The notes under the pieces are model-generated. The model was not told the origin of the DNA and searched no databases. It saw only the letters and a list, made by a program, of their open reading frames with translations. The position numbers and the translations under genes were made by a program. From Pseudomonadota bacterium (lineage in GTDB: Bacteria > Pseudomonadota > Gammaproteobacteria > Acidithiobacillales > Acidithiobacillaceae), in the NCBI GenBank assembly GCA_021818125.1, contig JAKAFG010000008.1:1-22566 (forward strand): a stretch of 22,566 nt of DNA. Reading direction: 5' to 3'. Every line of letters starts with the position of its first letter. The stretch's first letter is position 1. Below are positions 1 through 7,120 of this stretch, piece after piece.

Positions 1-640
1 AGGTATTCAGGCCAATTATACCGCAGGTCCGGTCACTGCATCGGTATCCTGGAATGATGGCTTCTACTCGAATCGCTTCAACTGGGTGACCGGCATGTTG
101 ACCTGGGCGATTAACAAACAGAACAGCGTGTTCTTCCAGGGTGGCGGGAATCTGGGACAGACCGATTATGCCTACTCCTCCATTGCTACCACACCGTTGC
201 AGAATAACGAAAGCATCTTCGACGTAGGTTACACCTATAATGGCAGCAACCTGTCGGTCACGCCTTACATGCAGTATACCAGCGTGCCGGCCGGCGCAAT
301 TCAGGCGCTGGGTGATGGCACCAGAAAGACCAGTACCCTCGGTGCCGCCATCCTCGCCGACTATAGCCTGACGGACAAAGTATCCGTCGCCGGTCGGGTG
401 GAGTACATCAGCAACTCCGGCACCGCCACTGATGGTGCGGCCAATCTCACCGGCTTCGGCCCCGGCTCCCATGCCTGGTCGCTGACCGTGACGCCGACTT
501 ACCAGGACGGCGGCTTTTTCGCTCGGGCTGAGCTGTCTTATGTCGCTGCTACCATGCCAAGCAATACGGGTTTCTCGGGCACCAACAGCCTTGCCCAGAC
601 TCAACTCCGTGGCATGGTCGAAACCGGCTTCATGTTCTAA
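1..640 (+). CDS. Outer-membrane beta-barrel porin (OmpL/bbp2-like), 3' part
   Basis: The reading frame is open from base 2 to the TAA at 638-640, so this is the C-terminal part (about 212 residues) of a gene that starts before the window. The translation is rich in short amphipathic strands with alternating polar and aromatic residues, separated by Gly/Asn/Thr turns. It ends in GMVETGFMF with a C-terminal phenylalanine, the usual signal for insertion by the Bam complex. The segment around 'GGFFARAELSYV' and the final QxxLRGxVETGxxF pattern resemble the putative beta-barrel porin-2 family (PF07642). It probably sits in the outer membrane and passes small solutes. It lies 53 bases upstream of glnK-amtB on the same strand, so a link to nitrogen uptake is possible but unproven. 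Family call from memory; substrate unknown. Confidence 0.75.
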   Translation, partial: GIQANYTAGPVTASVSWNDGFYSNRFNWVTGMLTWAINKQNSVFFQGGGNLGQTDYAYSSIATTPLQNNESIFDVGYTYNGSNLSVTPYMQYTSVPAGAIQALGDGTRKTSTLGAAILADYSLTDKVSVAGRVEYISNSGTATDGAANLTGFGPGSHAWSLTVTPTYQDGGFFARAELSYVAATMPSNTGFSGTNSLAQTQLRGMVETGFMF

Positions 641-642
641 CC

Positions 643-663
643 CCCGGGGCTTTTGTCCCCGGG
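643..663 (+). other. Stem-loop between porin and glnK, flanked by 12-bp direct repeats
   Basis: CCCGGGG (643-649) pairs perfectly with CCCCGGG (657-663) around a 7-base loop. No T-run follows, so it is a weak candidate for intrinsic termination; it could be an mRNA processing or stability element that separates the porin from glnK-amtB expression. The 12-mer ATGTTCTAACCC, which contains the porin stop codon, occurs at 632-643 and again at 664-675, on either side of the hairpin. This suggests a small duplication or insertion. Confidence 0.5.
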
Positions 664-693
664 ATGTTCTAACCCTGTGCAAGAGGTGTCGTC

Positions 694-1032
694 ATGAAAT
701 TGATTACTGCCATTGTTAAACCCTTCAAGCTCGATGATGTCCGTGAGGCGTTATCGGCAGTCGGGATCCAGGGCCTCACGGTCACTGAAGTCAAAGGCTT
801 CGGGCGCCAGAAAGGTCATACCGAACTCTACCGCGGCGCTGAATACGTGGTGGATTTTCTCCCCAAGGTCAAAATCGAGGCGGTAATCAGTGATGACGCC
901 GTCGATCAGGCTATTGAGGCCATCGAAAAGGGCGCCCGCACCGGCAAGATTGGTGACGGCAAGATTTTCGTCTCCGAAGTATTGGAAGCTATCCGCATCC
1001 GCACCGGAGAAACCGGTAATGATGCGCTGTAA
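694..1032 (+). CDS. glnK: Nitrogen regulatory PII protein
   Basis: 112 residues, the normal PII length. PII trimers sense 2-oxoglutarate and ATP/ADP in the cytoplasm and, when linked to amtB, block the ammonium channel reversibly. The T-loop carries GHTELYRGAEYVVDF with Tyr51, the residue uridylylated by GlnD in proteobacteria. The C-terminal signature TGKIGDGKIF is at 83-92. The start ATG has an AGAGGTG Shine-Dalgarno about 7 bases upstream. amtB follows after 54 bases on the same strand, which is why glnK is preferred over glnB; the sequence alone does not separate these paralogues. Confidence 0.95.
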   Translation: MKLITAIVKPFKLDDVREALSAVGIQGLTVTEVKGFGRQKGHTELYRGAEYVVDFLPKVKIEAVISDDAVDQAIEAIEKGARTGKIGDGKIFVSEVLEAIRIRTGETGNDAL

Positions 1033-1086
1033 CCCCTATGACCGTTTTACAACCGCTCAGAAATCCTTATAAGGAGGAATTTTCTC

Positions 1087-2391
1087 ATGTCAGTAGCTTG
1101 GCTTAATACCGGCGACAATGCGTGGCAGCTTACCGCAGCGACCGTCGTTGGCTTGCAAAGTGTTCCCGGGCTCGTCGTCCTGTACGCGGGCATTGTCAAG
1201 AAAAAATGGGCCGTCAATTCCGCTTTTATGGCCTTTTATGCCTTTGCCGCCGTACTTATCGCGTGGGTCCTCTGGGCCTATAACATGGGTTTCGGTAATC
1301 AATGGTTCCCTTTCGTCGGCCTGCCGCACCCTATCATCAGTATGCAGGATGAACTCAAACAGGCACTGATTCCAGCATCGAACACCAGCGCTGCCTTCCC
1401 CATGTCCACCATGGTGTATTTCCAGTTTGTCTTTGCCGCCATTACTTTGGTGATTATGGCAGGCGCCGTATTGGGACGGATGAGCTTTAAGGCCTGGATG
1501 ATTTTCGTTCCCTTATGGCTCACCTTCTCCTATACCGTTGGCGCTTTCAGTTTGTGGGGTGGTGGTTTCCTCTCGAGCCTCGGCGTTATTGATTACTCCG
1601 GTGGTTATGTCATCCATCTTTCTGCGGGTGTCGCAGGCTTTGTGGCGGCGGCGGTGATTGGACCGCGCCTGGCGCGTGACCGGGAAAACTTCCAACCCAA
1701 CAATGTGCTGCTGATGCTGGTCGGTGCCGGTATCCTCTGGCTCGGCTGGAATGGCTTCAACGGCGGTGATCCCTACGCTGCCAGCCGCGATGCGGGTGTG
1801 GCGGTACTGAACACCAATATTGCCACAGCGGTCAGCGTCATTGTCTGGACCATCATGGACATCTTCTACTTCAAGAAGCCATCGGTCATCGGTGCCGTGC
1901 AGGGCATGATCACCGGACTGGTGGCTATCACCCCGGCGGCAGGTGTTGTCGATGGCTGGGGCGCGATTGCCATTGGCATCAGCTCCGGCATCATCCCCTG
2001 GCTCAGCATGAACCTGCTCGGCAAAACCGCGCTGTTCCGCAAGGTGGATGATACCCTGGGTGTCTTCCATACCCATGCGGTGGCGGGTCTACTCGGTGGT
2101 GTCATGACCGGTTTACTGGCGACCAAGGCGGGTTGTGCAGCTTTCGCCCTGAGCACCCCGGGCGGCGCCATTGAGGGCAACTGGCATCAGGTCTGGCTAC
2201 AACTCATCGGTGCAGCATTCATCATCGTGCTGAACATCGTGGTGACGTACATTCTGCTCAAGCTTATCAGCTTGATCGTACCTCTGCGCATGTCTGAAGA
2301 AGAATTGATGATCGGCGATGACGCGGTCCACGGTGAAGAAGCGTATGCCTTCTATGGCGATGGCGAACGTCGGCCGGTGGCAGGGGACTGA
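1087..2391 (+). CDS. amtB: Ammonium transporter Amt
   Basis: 434-residue, very hydrophobic protein of the Amt/MEP/Rh family with about 11 membrane helices, conducting ammonium/ammonia across the inner membrane. The two pore histidines are visible: His177 in SGGYVIHLSAG and His330 in DDTLGVFHTHAVAGLLGG. The WNGFNGGD motif (221-228) is also typical. The HTHAVAGLLGG form differs from the E. coli VHGVGG form and matches a subgroup of bacterial and archaeal Amts. No cleavable signal peptide is obvious; the N-terminus begins SVAWLNTGDNAWQL. The start has an excellent AAGGAGG ribosome-binding site (1071-1077). The gene is paired with glnK upstream and closed by a terminator at 2419-2445, so glnK-amtB is likely one transcript. 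Confidence 0.96.
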   Translation: MSVAWLNTGDNAWQLTAATVVGLQSVPGLVVLYAGIVKKKWAVNSAFMAFYAFAAVLIAWVLWAYNMGFGNQWFPFVGLPHPIISMQDELKQALIPASNTSAAFPMSTMVYFQFVFAAITLVIMAGAVLGRMSFKAWMIFVPLWLTFSYTVGAFSLWGGGFLSSLGVIDYSGGYVIHLSAGVAGFVAAAVIGPRLARDRENFQPNNVLLMLVGAGILWLGWNGFNGGDPYAASRDAGVAVLNTNIATAVSVIVWTIMDIFYFKKPSVIGAVQGMITGLVAITPAAGVVDGWGAIAIGISSGIIPWLSMNLLGKTALFRKVDDTLGVFHTHAVAGLLGGVMTGLLATKAGCAAFALSTPGGAIEGNWHQVWLQLIGAAFIIVLNIVVTYILLKLISLIVPLRMSEEELMIGDDAVHGEEAYAFYGDGERRPVAGD

Positions 2392-2418
2392 ACTCCGCTA
2401 ACATTTCAACGTTCTTAC

Positions 2419-2445
2419 ACACGGCGGGCAACCGCCGTGTTTTTT
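2419..2445 (+). terminator. Intrinsic terminator of glnK-amtB
   Basis: Perfect 9-bp stem: ACACGGCGG (2419-2427) pairs with CCGCCGTGT (2432-2440). The loop is a GCAA tetraloop (a GNRA type) and TTTTT (2441-2445) follows directly. It lies 27 bases after the amtB stop codon. Confidence 0.93.
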
Positions 2446-2546
2446 ACCTAACCGCCATCTGGCAAAACTCAAAATTTCTACTAAATTGATACGATAGCGG
2501 AAATCCCTAACTCACCCTGTTGTTGCGGGCCTCGCAGAGGACTTTG

Positions 2547-4352
2547 ATGATTCCCGATGCCGTTTTGAGCCAGTTACAAAATCTGGTTCGTATCTATGAA
2601 TTCAACGCGTTCTTCGAGGAAACCGCCGCACTCGCCGCAGACCTACTGGAAGCCGATGGCGCCGCCTTCATCGCCCACGAAGAACATAGCCTGCGTTACC
2701 TGTTTTTTCATGGCTTGCCCCCGATCTATTCAGATTTGTCGAAGCACGTTTTCCCCGATGACCGAGGAATCAGCGGTGCCGCACTACGGGAGGACCGCGC
2801 CATTTATGTGCCGGATTATCCGCACAGCCCTCACGCCATGCCAGAGTATGTGGCTACTGGTTTACAGGCAAGCCTCGCCCTCCCCGTTCACGGCCCCCAG
2901 GGTGCCAGTGGCATCCTGGCCGTTGCCTGGTTCCGCCCGGCGCCCGCAGAGCTCGCTGAAAGCACTTTGCACCTGGCACAACTATTGGCCGATATGCTAG
3001 GTGCCGCCTGGTACCGGATGGGTATTGAGTTACACCTGGAACATATTGCCACCCGTGATGCACTCACCGGCGTACCCAACCGCTATCAACTCGAAGAACG
3101 ATTGACTATCGCCTGCGCCAGCGCCCACCGCGAGCAGTGCACCTTGGCCATCGTTTTGCTAGACATTGATGGATTTAAAGAGGTCAATGACAGTTTGGGC
3201 CATAGCGCGGGGGATCGTCTCCTGTGTGAAATTGTAACCCGCCTGCATGATGTGCTGCGTGCCAGCGATACCATCGTCCGCCTGGCCGGTGATGAGTTCA
3301 TACTGCTGCTGGAAAAACTGCACAGCCGTCGCGATCTGGAAGATGTACTCCAGCGCATTCTGCTGGCGCTCAACATTCGCATCGGGGTAGATGATCAGCA
3401 GATTGGTATAACAGCCAGCGCTGGCGTCACCACTTATCCGCATGATAACGTCGATCCCGTTGAGCTTATCCACCATGCGGACCAGGCGGTCTATCGTGCC
3501 AAGGCGTCGGGTGGGAATTGCTGGAGCTATTACGATCATGAGGACGATGAGCGCAGGCGCTCCGCCCAACACCTGCGCGGCGAACTGGAACGCGCGCTGT
3601 CAAAACAGGAGTTTGTCCTCTACTGGCAGCCTATCATCGACATGCAGAGCGGTCTTTGCGTTGCTGCAGAAGCATTGATCCGCTGGCAACACCCTGAGCG
3701 CGGTCTGCTCCTACCCGACAGTTTTCTGGACGTCGCGGAGAACTCTACGGTCATGCAGCGCATTGGGGCGTGGGTTATCCATAACGCCTGCCAACACGGC
3801 GAGACCTGGACCAAGCAGGGCATGGTCCTAGACATCCAGATCAACCTCGCTGCCCGTCAAGTAGAAAATCATCGTCTTTGCGACGACTTACGCCGCGCGC
3901 TGGCGGGCTGCCCCGCACTGCCCACAGAGCGCATCTGCCTAGAACTGGTTGAACGCATCGCCCTGCGCGATATCGCCAAAACCGCCAGACTGATTAGTGA
4001 CTGCCAGAGCCTTGGTGTGCGCTTCGCCCTCGACGACTTTGGAACAGGGCCTGCAGCACTGCAATACCTTCTCGAACTCGGCTGCAACCAGATCAAAATC
4101 GACCACAGCTTCGTCATCCCCATGGCCAGAAGTCAACGCCACCAACAGATGATTCAGGCCATGATCCAGATGGCCCATGCGCTGGGTGTAACCGTCACTG
4201 CCGAAGGAATTGAGAATATGGAGAGCTCTGACCTCCTGCGCCAGATGCAGGCGGATCGAGGACAGGGATACGGCATTGCCAGGCCTATGCCGGCATCGGA
4301 TTTTGCCACATACTGGCTACAAAACGCCGCTACGGAAAAGCCTGCATCATGA
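2547..4352 (+). CDS. GAF-GGDEF-EAL cyclic-di-GMP turnover protein
   Basis: About 601 residues in three parts: a GAF-like sensor domain (roughly 8-165), a GGDEF diguanylate cyclase domain (roughly 170-335) and an EAL phosphodiesterase domain (roughly 350-595). The cyclase signature is AGDEF (247-251), a variant often found in active enzymes. An RxxD inhibitory site, RASD, sits five residues before it. In the EAL domain I see EALIRW (from 375), QINLAARQ, LELVE, DDFGTG, KIDHSFV, AEGIE and QGYGIARPM, so the metal-binding and catalytic residues look intact. No membrane segment is seen, so it is probably cytosolic. The frame is open back to a TTG at 2520, but ATG 2547 has AGAGG six bases upstream and is preferred. 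It overlaps the next gene by ATGA. The direction of net activity cannot be told from sequence. Confidence 0.9.
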   Translation: MIPDAVLSQLQNLVRIYEFNAFFEETAALAADLLEADGAAFIAHEEHSLRYLFFHGLPPIYSDLSKHVFPDDRGISGAALREDRAIYVPDYPHSPHAMPEYVATGLQASLALPVHGPQGASGILAVAWFRPAPAELAESTLHLAQLLADMLGAAWYRMGIELHLEHIATRDALTGVPNRYQLEERLTIACASAHREQCTLAIVLLDIDGFKEVNDSLGHSAGDRLLCEIVTRLHDVLRASDTIVRLAGDEFILLLEKLHSRRDLEDVLQRILLALNIRIGVDDQQIGITASAGVTTYPHDNVDPVELIHHADQAVYRAKASGGNCWSYYDHEDDERRRSAQHLRGELERALSKQEFVLYWQPIIDMQSGLCVAAEALIRWQHPERGLLLPDSFLDVAENSTVMQRIGAWVIHNACQHGETWTKQGMVLDIQINLAARQVENHRLCDDLRRALAGCPALPTERICLELVERIALRDIAKTARLISDCQSLGVRFALDDFGTGPAALQYLLELGCNQIKIDHSFVIPMARSQRHQQMIQAMIQMAHALGVTVTAEGIENMESSDLLRQMQADRGQGYGIARPMPASDFATYWLQNAATEKPAS

Positions 4353-5062
4353 CGAAGATTCTCGTTTTACAGCACCATCCGGAAGAAGGGCTGGGTAGCC
4401 TGCACAATATTCTTGCGGCACAGGGGCATCGAACGGAGGTGCATCGCCTTGATCTGGGCGTGCCGGTTCCCGATGATTTGGCTGACTATGGCGCCTTGAT
4501 CATCATGGGCGGACCCATGAGCGTCCACGATACGGACCGGCACCCGTGGCTGCTCAACGAGCAACAAATTATTCGCCGGGCAGTTGGCGAAGAACTCCCC
4601 GTCCTGGGACACTGCCTCGGCGGGCAATTGATTGCCCGTGCGATGGGCGGCCAGGTGACCCCTAATCCGGATGGCCCGGAAATCGGCTGGTGGACGGTCA
4701 CCAAGACCCCAGAAGCAATGAGCAGCGCCTGGTTAGCAGAGCTTCCCGACTCGTTTACGCTCTTTCACTGGCATGGCGAGACCTTTTCCCTGCCATCCGG
4801 TGCGGTGCCTCTGCTTTCCAGCGACCTTTGTGCCCAGCAGGCCTTTGCCATTGGCAAGCACTGTCTGGCGCTTCAAGGCCACCCGGAGGTCACCTCCGCC
4901 ACGGTGCAAGCTTGGACGGAAAGCATGGCGGATGACTTGCAACAAACCGGTGTGGGCGTACAGTGCAGCAGGACCATTCACGACCATCTGGAGCACAAAT
5001 GTGAAGAGTTGCTGGGCCGCGCCATGGCGATCTACCGCCCGTGGCTAGAACAACTGCGTTAA
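4349..5062 (+). CDS. Class I glutamine amidotransferase (GMP synthase-like)
   Basis: 237 residues, a free-standing GATase1 domain. The nucleophile is Cys89 in VLGHCLGGQ, and the other two triad members are His178 and Glu180 in LQGHPEV. The oxyanion strand IIMGGPMSVHD is at 51-61. Proteins of this type hydrolyse glutamine, or act as peptidases or amide hydrolases on small gamma-glutamyl compounds; many are annotated only as 'GMP synthase-like'. No synthetase domain is fused or adjacent, so it is not GuaA itself. The ATG overlaps the stop codon of the GAF-GGDEF-EAL gene (ATGA), implying translational coupling. It converges on the GTPase gene with a 4-base gap and no visible terminator. Confidence 0.85.
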   Translation: MTKILVLQHHPEEGLGSLHNILAAQGHRTEVHRLDLGVPVPDDLADYGALIIMGGPMSVHDTDRHPWLLNEQQIIRRAVGEELPVLGHCLGGQLIARAMGGQVTPNPDGPEIGWWTVTKTPEAMSSAWLAELPDSFTLFHWHGETFSLPSGAVPLLSSDLCAQQAFAIGKHCLALQGHPEVTSATVQAWTESMADDLQQTGVGVQCSRTIHDHLEHKCEELLGRAMAIYRPWLEQLR

Positions 5063-5066
5063 CGAC

Positions 5067-5618
5067 TCAGCGCTGCTCTGTCTCGATCATTTCTGCAGTC
5101 AGCAAACGTAGCAACGCCATGACTTCCTTCGGATCACGCACATCGGTTGTGGTCAACCGCAACCGCAAGTCGCCGTGCCGCAGATAGGGTGGCAAGCGCA
5201 ACGAAGCTCTCTGTTCCGGATCCAGTTTGTTCAAGGCCACAACGACCAACGTGCTATTCAAGAAAGGCAGAATCTTGTCCAGATAGAGATGAATGGCGTC
5301 AATAGGTTGAGGTCGCGTGGCATCTATAAGCACAATCAAACCATCCGCGTTTTTGCCCAGAATTTCCCACATAAACTGAAAACGTTCTTGTCCGGGAATG
5401 GCATAAAGATGGAGTCTGACAGGGATTTTCGGGCAACGGATCACTCCGTAATCCATTGCTACTGTGGTGGTTTTTTTGCTTTCTAGCGATGTTGACCCTG
5501 AGTAGGCGGCGTCGGTAGAGAGCAACTTTTCGCCGAACAACGTGCGCAAGGCTGTCGTCTTTCCAGAGGCGACATGCCCGGCGATAATGATTTTTTTTTC
5601 AGCGGTCAGATCGGTCAT
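5067..5618 (-). CDS. Small Ras-like GTPase, COG2229/MglA-like
   Basis: 183 residues from the ATG at 5618. The P-loop is GHVASGKTT (14-22), followed by a TTVAMDYG switch-I-like segment, LYAIPGQERF for switch II and ALNKLD as the NKxD guanine-specificity motif. The usual DxxGQ aspartate is replaced by Ala, which is common in this family (often GTPGQ). Such GTPases typically act with Roadblock/LC7 proteins or histidine kinases in polarity or signalling modules; no partner is seen in this window. The frame extends upstream to a TTG at 5657, but the ATG at 5618 lies just before the conserved core and gives a normal length, so it is preferred even though its ribosome-binding site is weak. Confidence 0.8.
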   Translation of the reverse strand: MTDLTAEKKIIIAGHVASGKTTALRTLFGEKLLSTDAAYSGSTSLESKKTTTVAMDYGVIRCPKIPVRLHLYAIPGQERFQFMWEILGKNADGLIVLIDATRPQPIDAIHLYLDKILPFLNSTLVVVALNKLDPEQRASLRLPPYLRHGDLRLRLTTTDVRDPKEVMALLRLLTAEMIETEQR

Positions 5619-5777
5619 GGGCCTAATCTTTAAACTTGTGTCGACAGTGTAAAGCAAACCATGTCGACTCTCAAATAATCCAGGCAGACCAATAGATTAC
5701 CCATACAACAATCTGACCGCGTACTGCTGCTCTGAATCGCTGCGCAAAATCATGCGCTGACGATGACCACAGCCTGC

Positions 5778-6164
5778 TCAGGGCTGCGCCATAGCCTGCC
5801 CTACATACTGCCCCATCCAGTGCTCTATCTCTTCCACCTCACGGAGGTGCCCATAAAGGCCAATGCGTGCCGAGAACTTAGTGACGGCGGCGCCCTTGGT
5901 CTGCAGGGTAATCAGAATGGCGTTACCCTCTGAATCATATCCATGCACTTCGACAGTATCGGGACTGATCTGCTTGGACCCGGTAAACTGCATACCCGCC
6001 TGAGGCAAGGCCTTTTCAGCCGCAGCAGTGACCACGCTGAGCGATGCGGGATAATAGGTGTAGTAGGGTACAGGATTAACTTGTGGGGCCCAGCTGGCTG
6101 TGCAGCCACTCAACCCAAGAGCCAGTACCACAGAGGCTGCCGCGAGGCGTGAGGATAAGGTCAT
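5778..6164 (-). CDS. DUF3568-like small lipoprotein
   Basis: 128 residues with a lipoprotein signal peptide: the lipobox LSGC places the lipidated Cys at residue 21. The mature part (PASLSVVTAAAEKALPQAGM, then strands ending in TKFSARIGLYG) follows the pattern of the DUF3568 family, periplasmic lipoproteins of unknown function. The likely start is the ATG at 6164, which has GGAG six bases upstream; an ATG four codons earlier (6176) has no ribosome-binding site. The gene is divergent from the glycine-zipper lipoprotein across a 244-base intergenic region. Function unknown; anchoring in the inner or outer membrane cannot be settled here. Confidence 0.75.
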   Translation of the reverse strand: MTLSSRLAAASVVLALGLSGCTASWAPQVNPVPYYTYYPASLSVVTAAAEKALPQAGMQFTGSKQISPDTVEVHGYDSEGNAILITLQTKGAAVTKFSARIGLYGHLREVEEIEHWMGQYVGQAMAQP

Positions 6165-6408
6165 AGCATTCTCCATAGCGAAATACGGGGTCGGTCCGGG
6201 GAGTGGACCTTCGCTTCATACTATACTGCAAAAGGCGGCGGAGAGGATTCATCCGGCAACGCCTCAAACAAGATAATGAAAGGATAGAGACCTCTCCCGG
6301 AGCCGCCATTGCGATCAGCAGGACTGTGCCTGGTTGACTACACTAGTATCCTTGTGGAACTTGGCACCATAATAAACACCTAAGTACCATTACGAGGAGA
6401 TAGTGACC

Positions 6409-6783
6409 ATGAAGACGGCACGCTGGTTGATGATTGCAACATTACCCCTTGCGTTAGCGGGCTGCGCGAATAATCCCTACGCCAGCAATAGCACCACGGC
6501 CAATACGGCGGGAGGTTCTCTGCTCGGTGCCGTCGCCGGCGCGGTCATCGGAAATCAAACCGGCTCGCCGCTGGCAGGCGCCGCCATTGGCGCCGGGTTA
6601 GGCGGACTTGCTGGTTATGGTATCTCCAGGAGCCAACAGCAGGCGCCGGCACCACAGCCCGGTTACTATGCAGCGCCACAGGGCAATGTACCGTGCCCCC
6701 CCGGCTATGTGTGTACGCCGACGGCGCCTCAATATCAGCAACCACCTGCCTGTCCGCCAGGATATACCTGTTACCCTCGATAA
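6409..6783 (+). CDS. Glycine-zipper lipoprotein
   Basis: 124 residues. The signal peptide ends in the lipobox LAGC, with lipidated Cys19. A glycine zipper follows (roughly 35-75) with repeated GxxxG/AxxxG spacing, as in GAVAGAVIGNQTG and GAAIGAGLGGLAGYG, which probably inserts into or packs against a membrane. The tail (80-124) is rich in Pro, Gln and Tyr and carries two related Cys-containing repeats, CPPGYVC and CPPGYTC. ATG 6409 is preferred because GAGGAG lies nine bases upstream; a GTG at 6403 is too close to it. Related proteins are often called 17 kDa surface antigen-like or YMGG glycine-zipper proteins. The specific role is unknown. Confidence 0.8.
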   Translation: MKTARWLMIATLPLALAGCANNPYASNSTTANTAGGSLLGAVAGAVIGNQTGSPLAGAAIGAGLGGLAGYGISRSQQQAPAPQPGYYAAPQGNVPCPPGYVCTPTAPQYQQPPACPPGYTCYPR

Positions 6784-7120
6784 GTTGAAGTATGGGGGTA
6801 GTCCAAACTCCGGCATGAGGTTTCGGTGCCCCGCCGCCGCAACGTGTACAGGGGCGCCAGGATGACAGCGATCAGTCAGCGCACACACCCCCAGACGGCA
6901 AGGCACGGACCATGGGACCCGTCATTTTCGACCCTGAGAAAGACGATCATTGGAGGCCAAGGAAACTCTGATGGAGCTCCACTCCGGCAGTACGTACCGT
7001 TTGCCGATATTTCTCGTTTACTGCTTGAGAATAAACAGCCAACTATCAGCCTTACTTGAACTTTCTGGAGACTATGACCTAGAATGCAAATGTAATTCCA
7101 GACGGAGGCCGTGCATCAGC
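6784..7120 (+). other. 337-base non-coding stretch upstream of rlpA-like gene
   Basis: No convincing gene or terminator is seen. The frame of the RlpA-like gene stays open back to 6950, but that extension has no signal-peptide character and no ribosome-binding site. A possible promoter lies at 7056-7085. A short stretch near 6820-6845 (TTTCGG, then GCCGCCGCAAC) resembles bases near 7163-7183 in the rlpA signal-peptide region; it is too short to interpret. Confidence 0.5.
7056..7085 (+). promoter_or_regulatory. Candidate sigma-70 promoter for the rlpA-like gene
   Basis: TTGAAC (7056-7061) and TAGAAT (7080-7085) are separated by 18 bases: 4/6 and 5/6 matches to the -35 and -10 consensus. The predicted start near 7092 leaves a leader of about 29 bases that includes GGAGG at 7104-7108. 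Based on consensus match only. Confidence 0.4.

Noticed and set aside
6334..6373. TTGACT (6334-6339) and CATAAT (6368-6373) as a promoter for the glycine-zipper gene
   Set aside because: The 28-base gap between the hexamers is too long for a sigma-70 promoter.
6818..6868. Sequence near 6820-6845 resembling part of the rlpA signal-peptide region (shared GCCGCCGCAAC)
   Set aside because: The shared stretch is only about 11 bases exact and GC-rich; too little to claim a duplicated gene start.
6950..7120. N-terminal extension of the RlpA-like frame to 6950
   Set aside because: The extension has no ribosome-binding site and would bury the lipoprotein signal peptide that starts at 7121.
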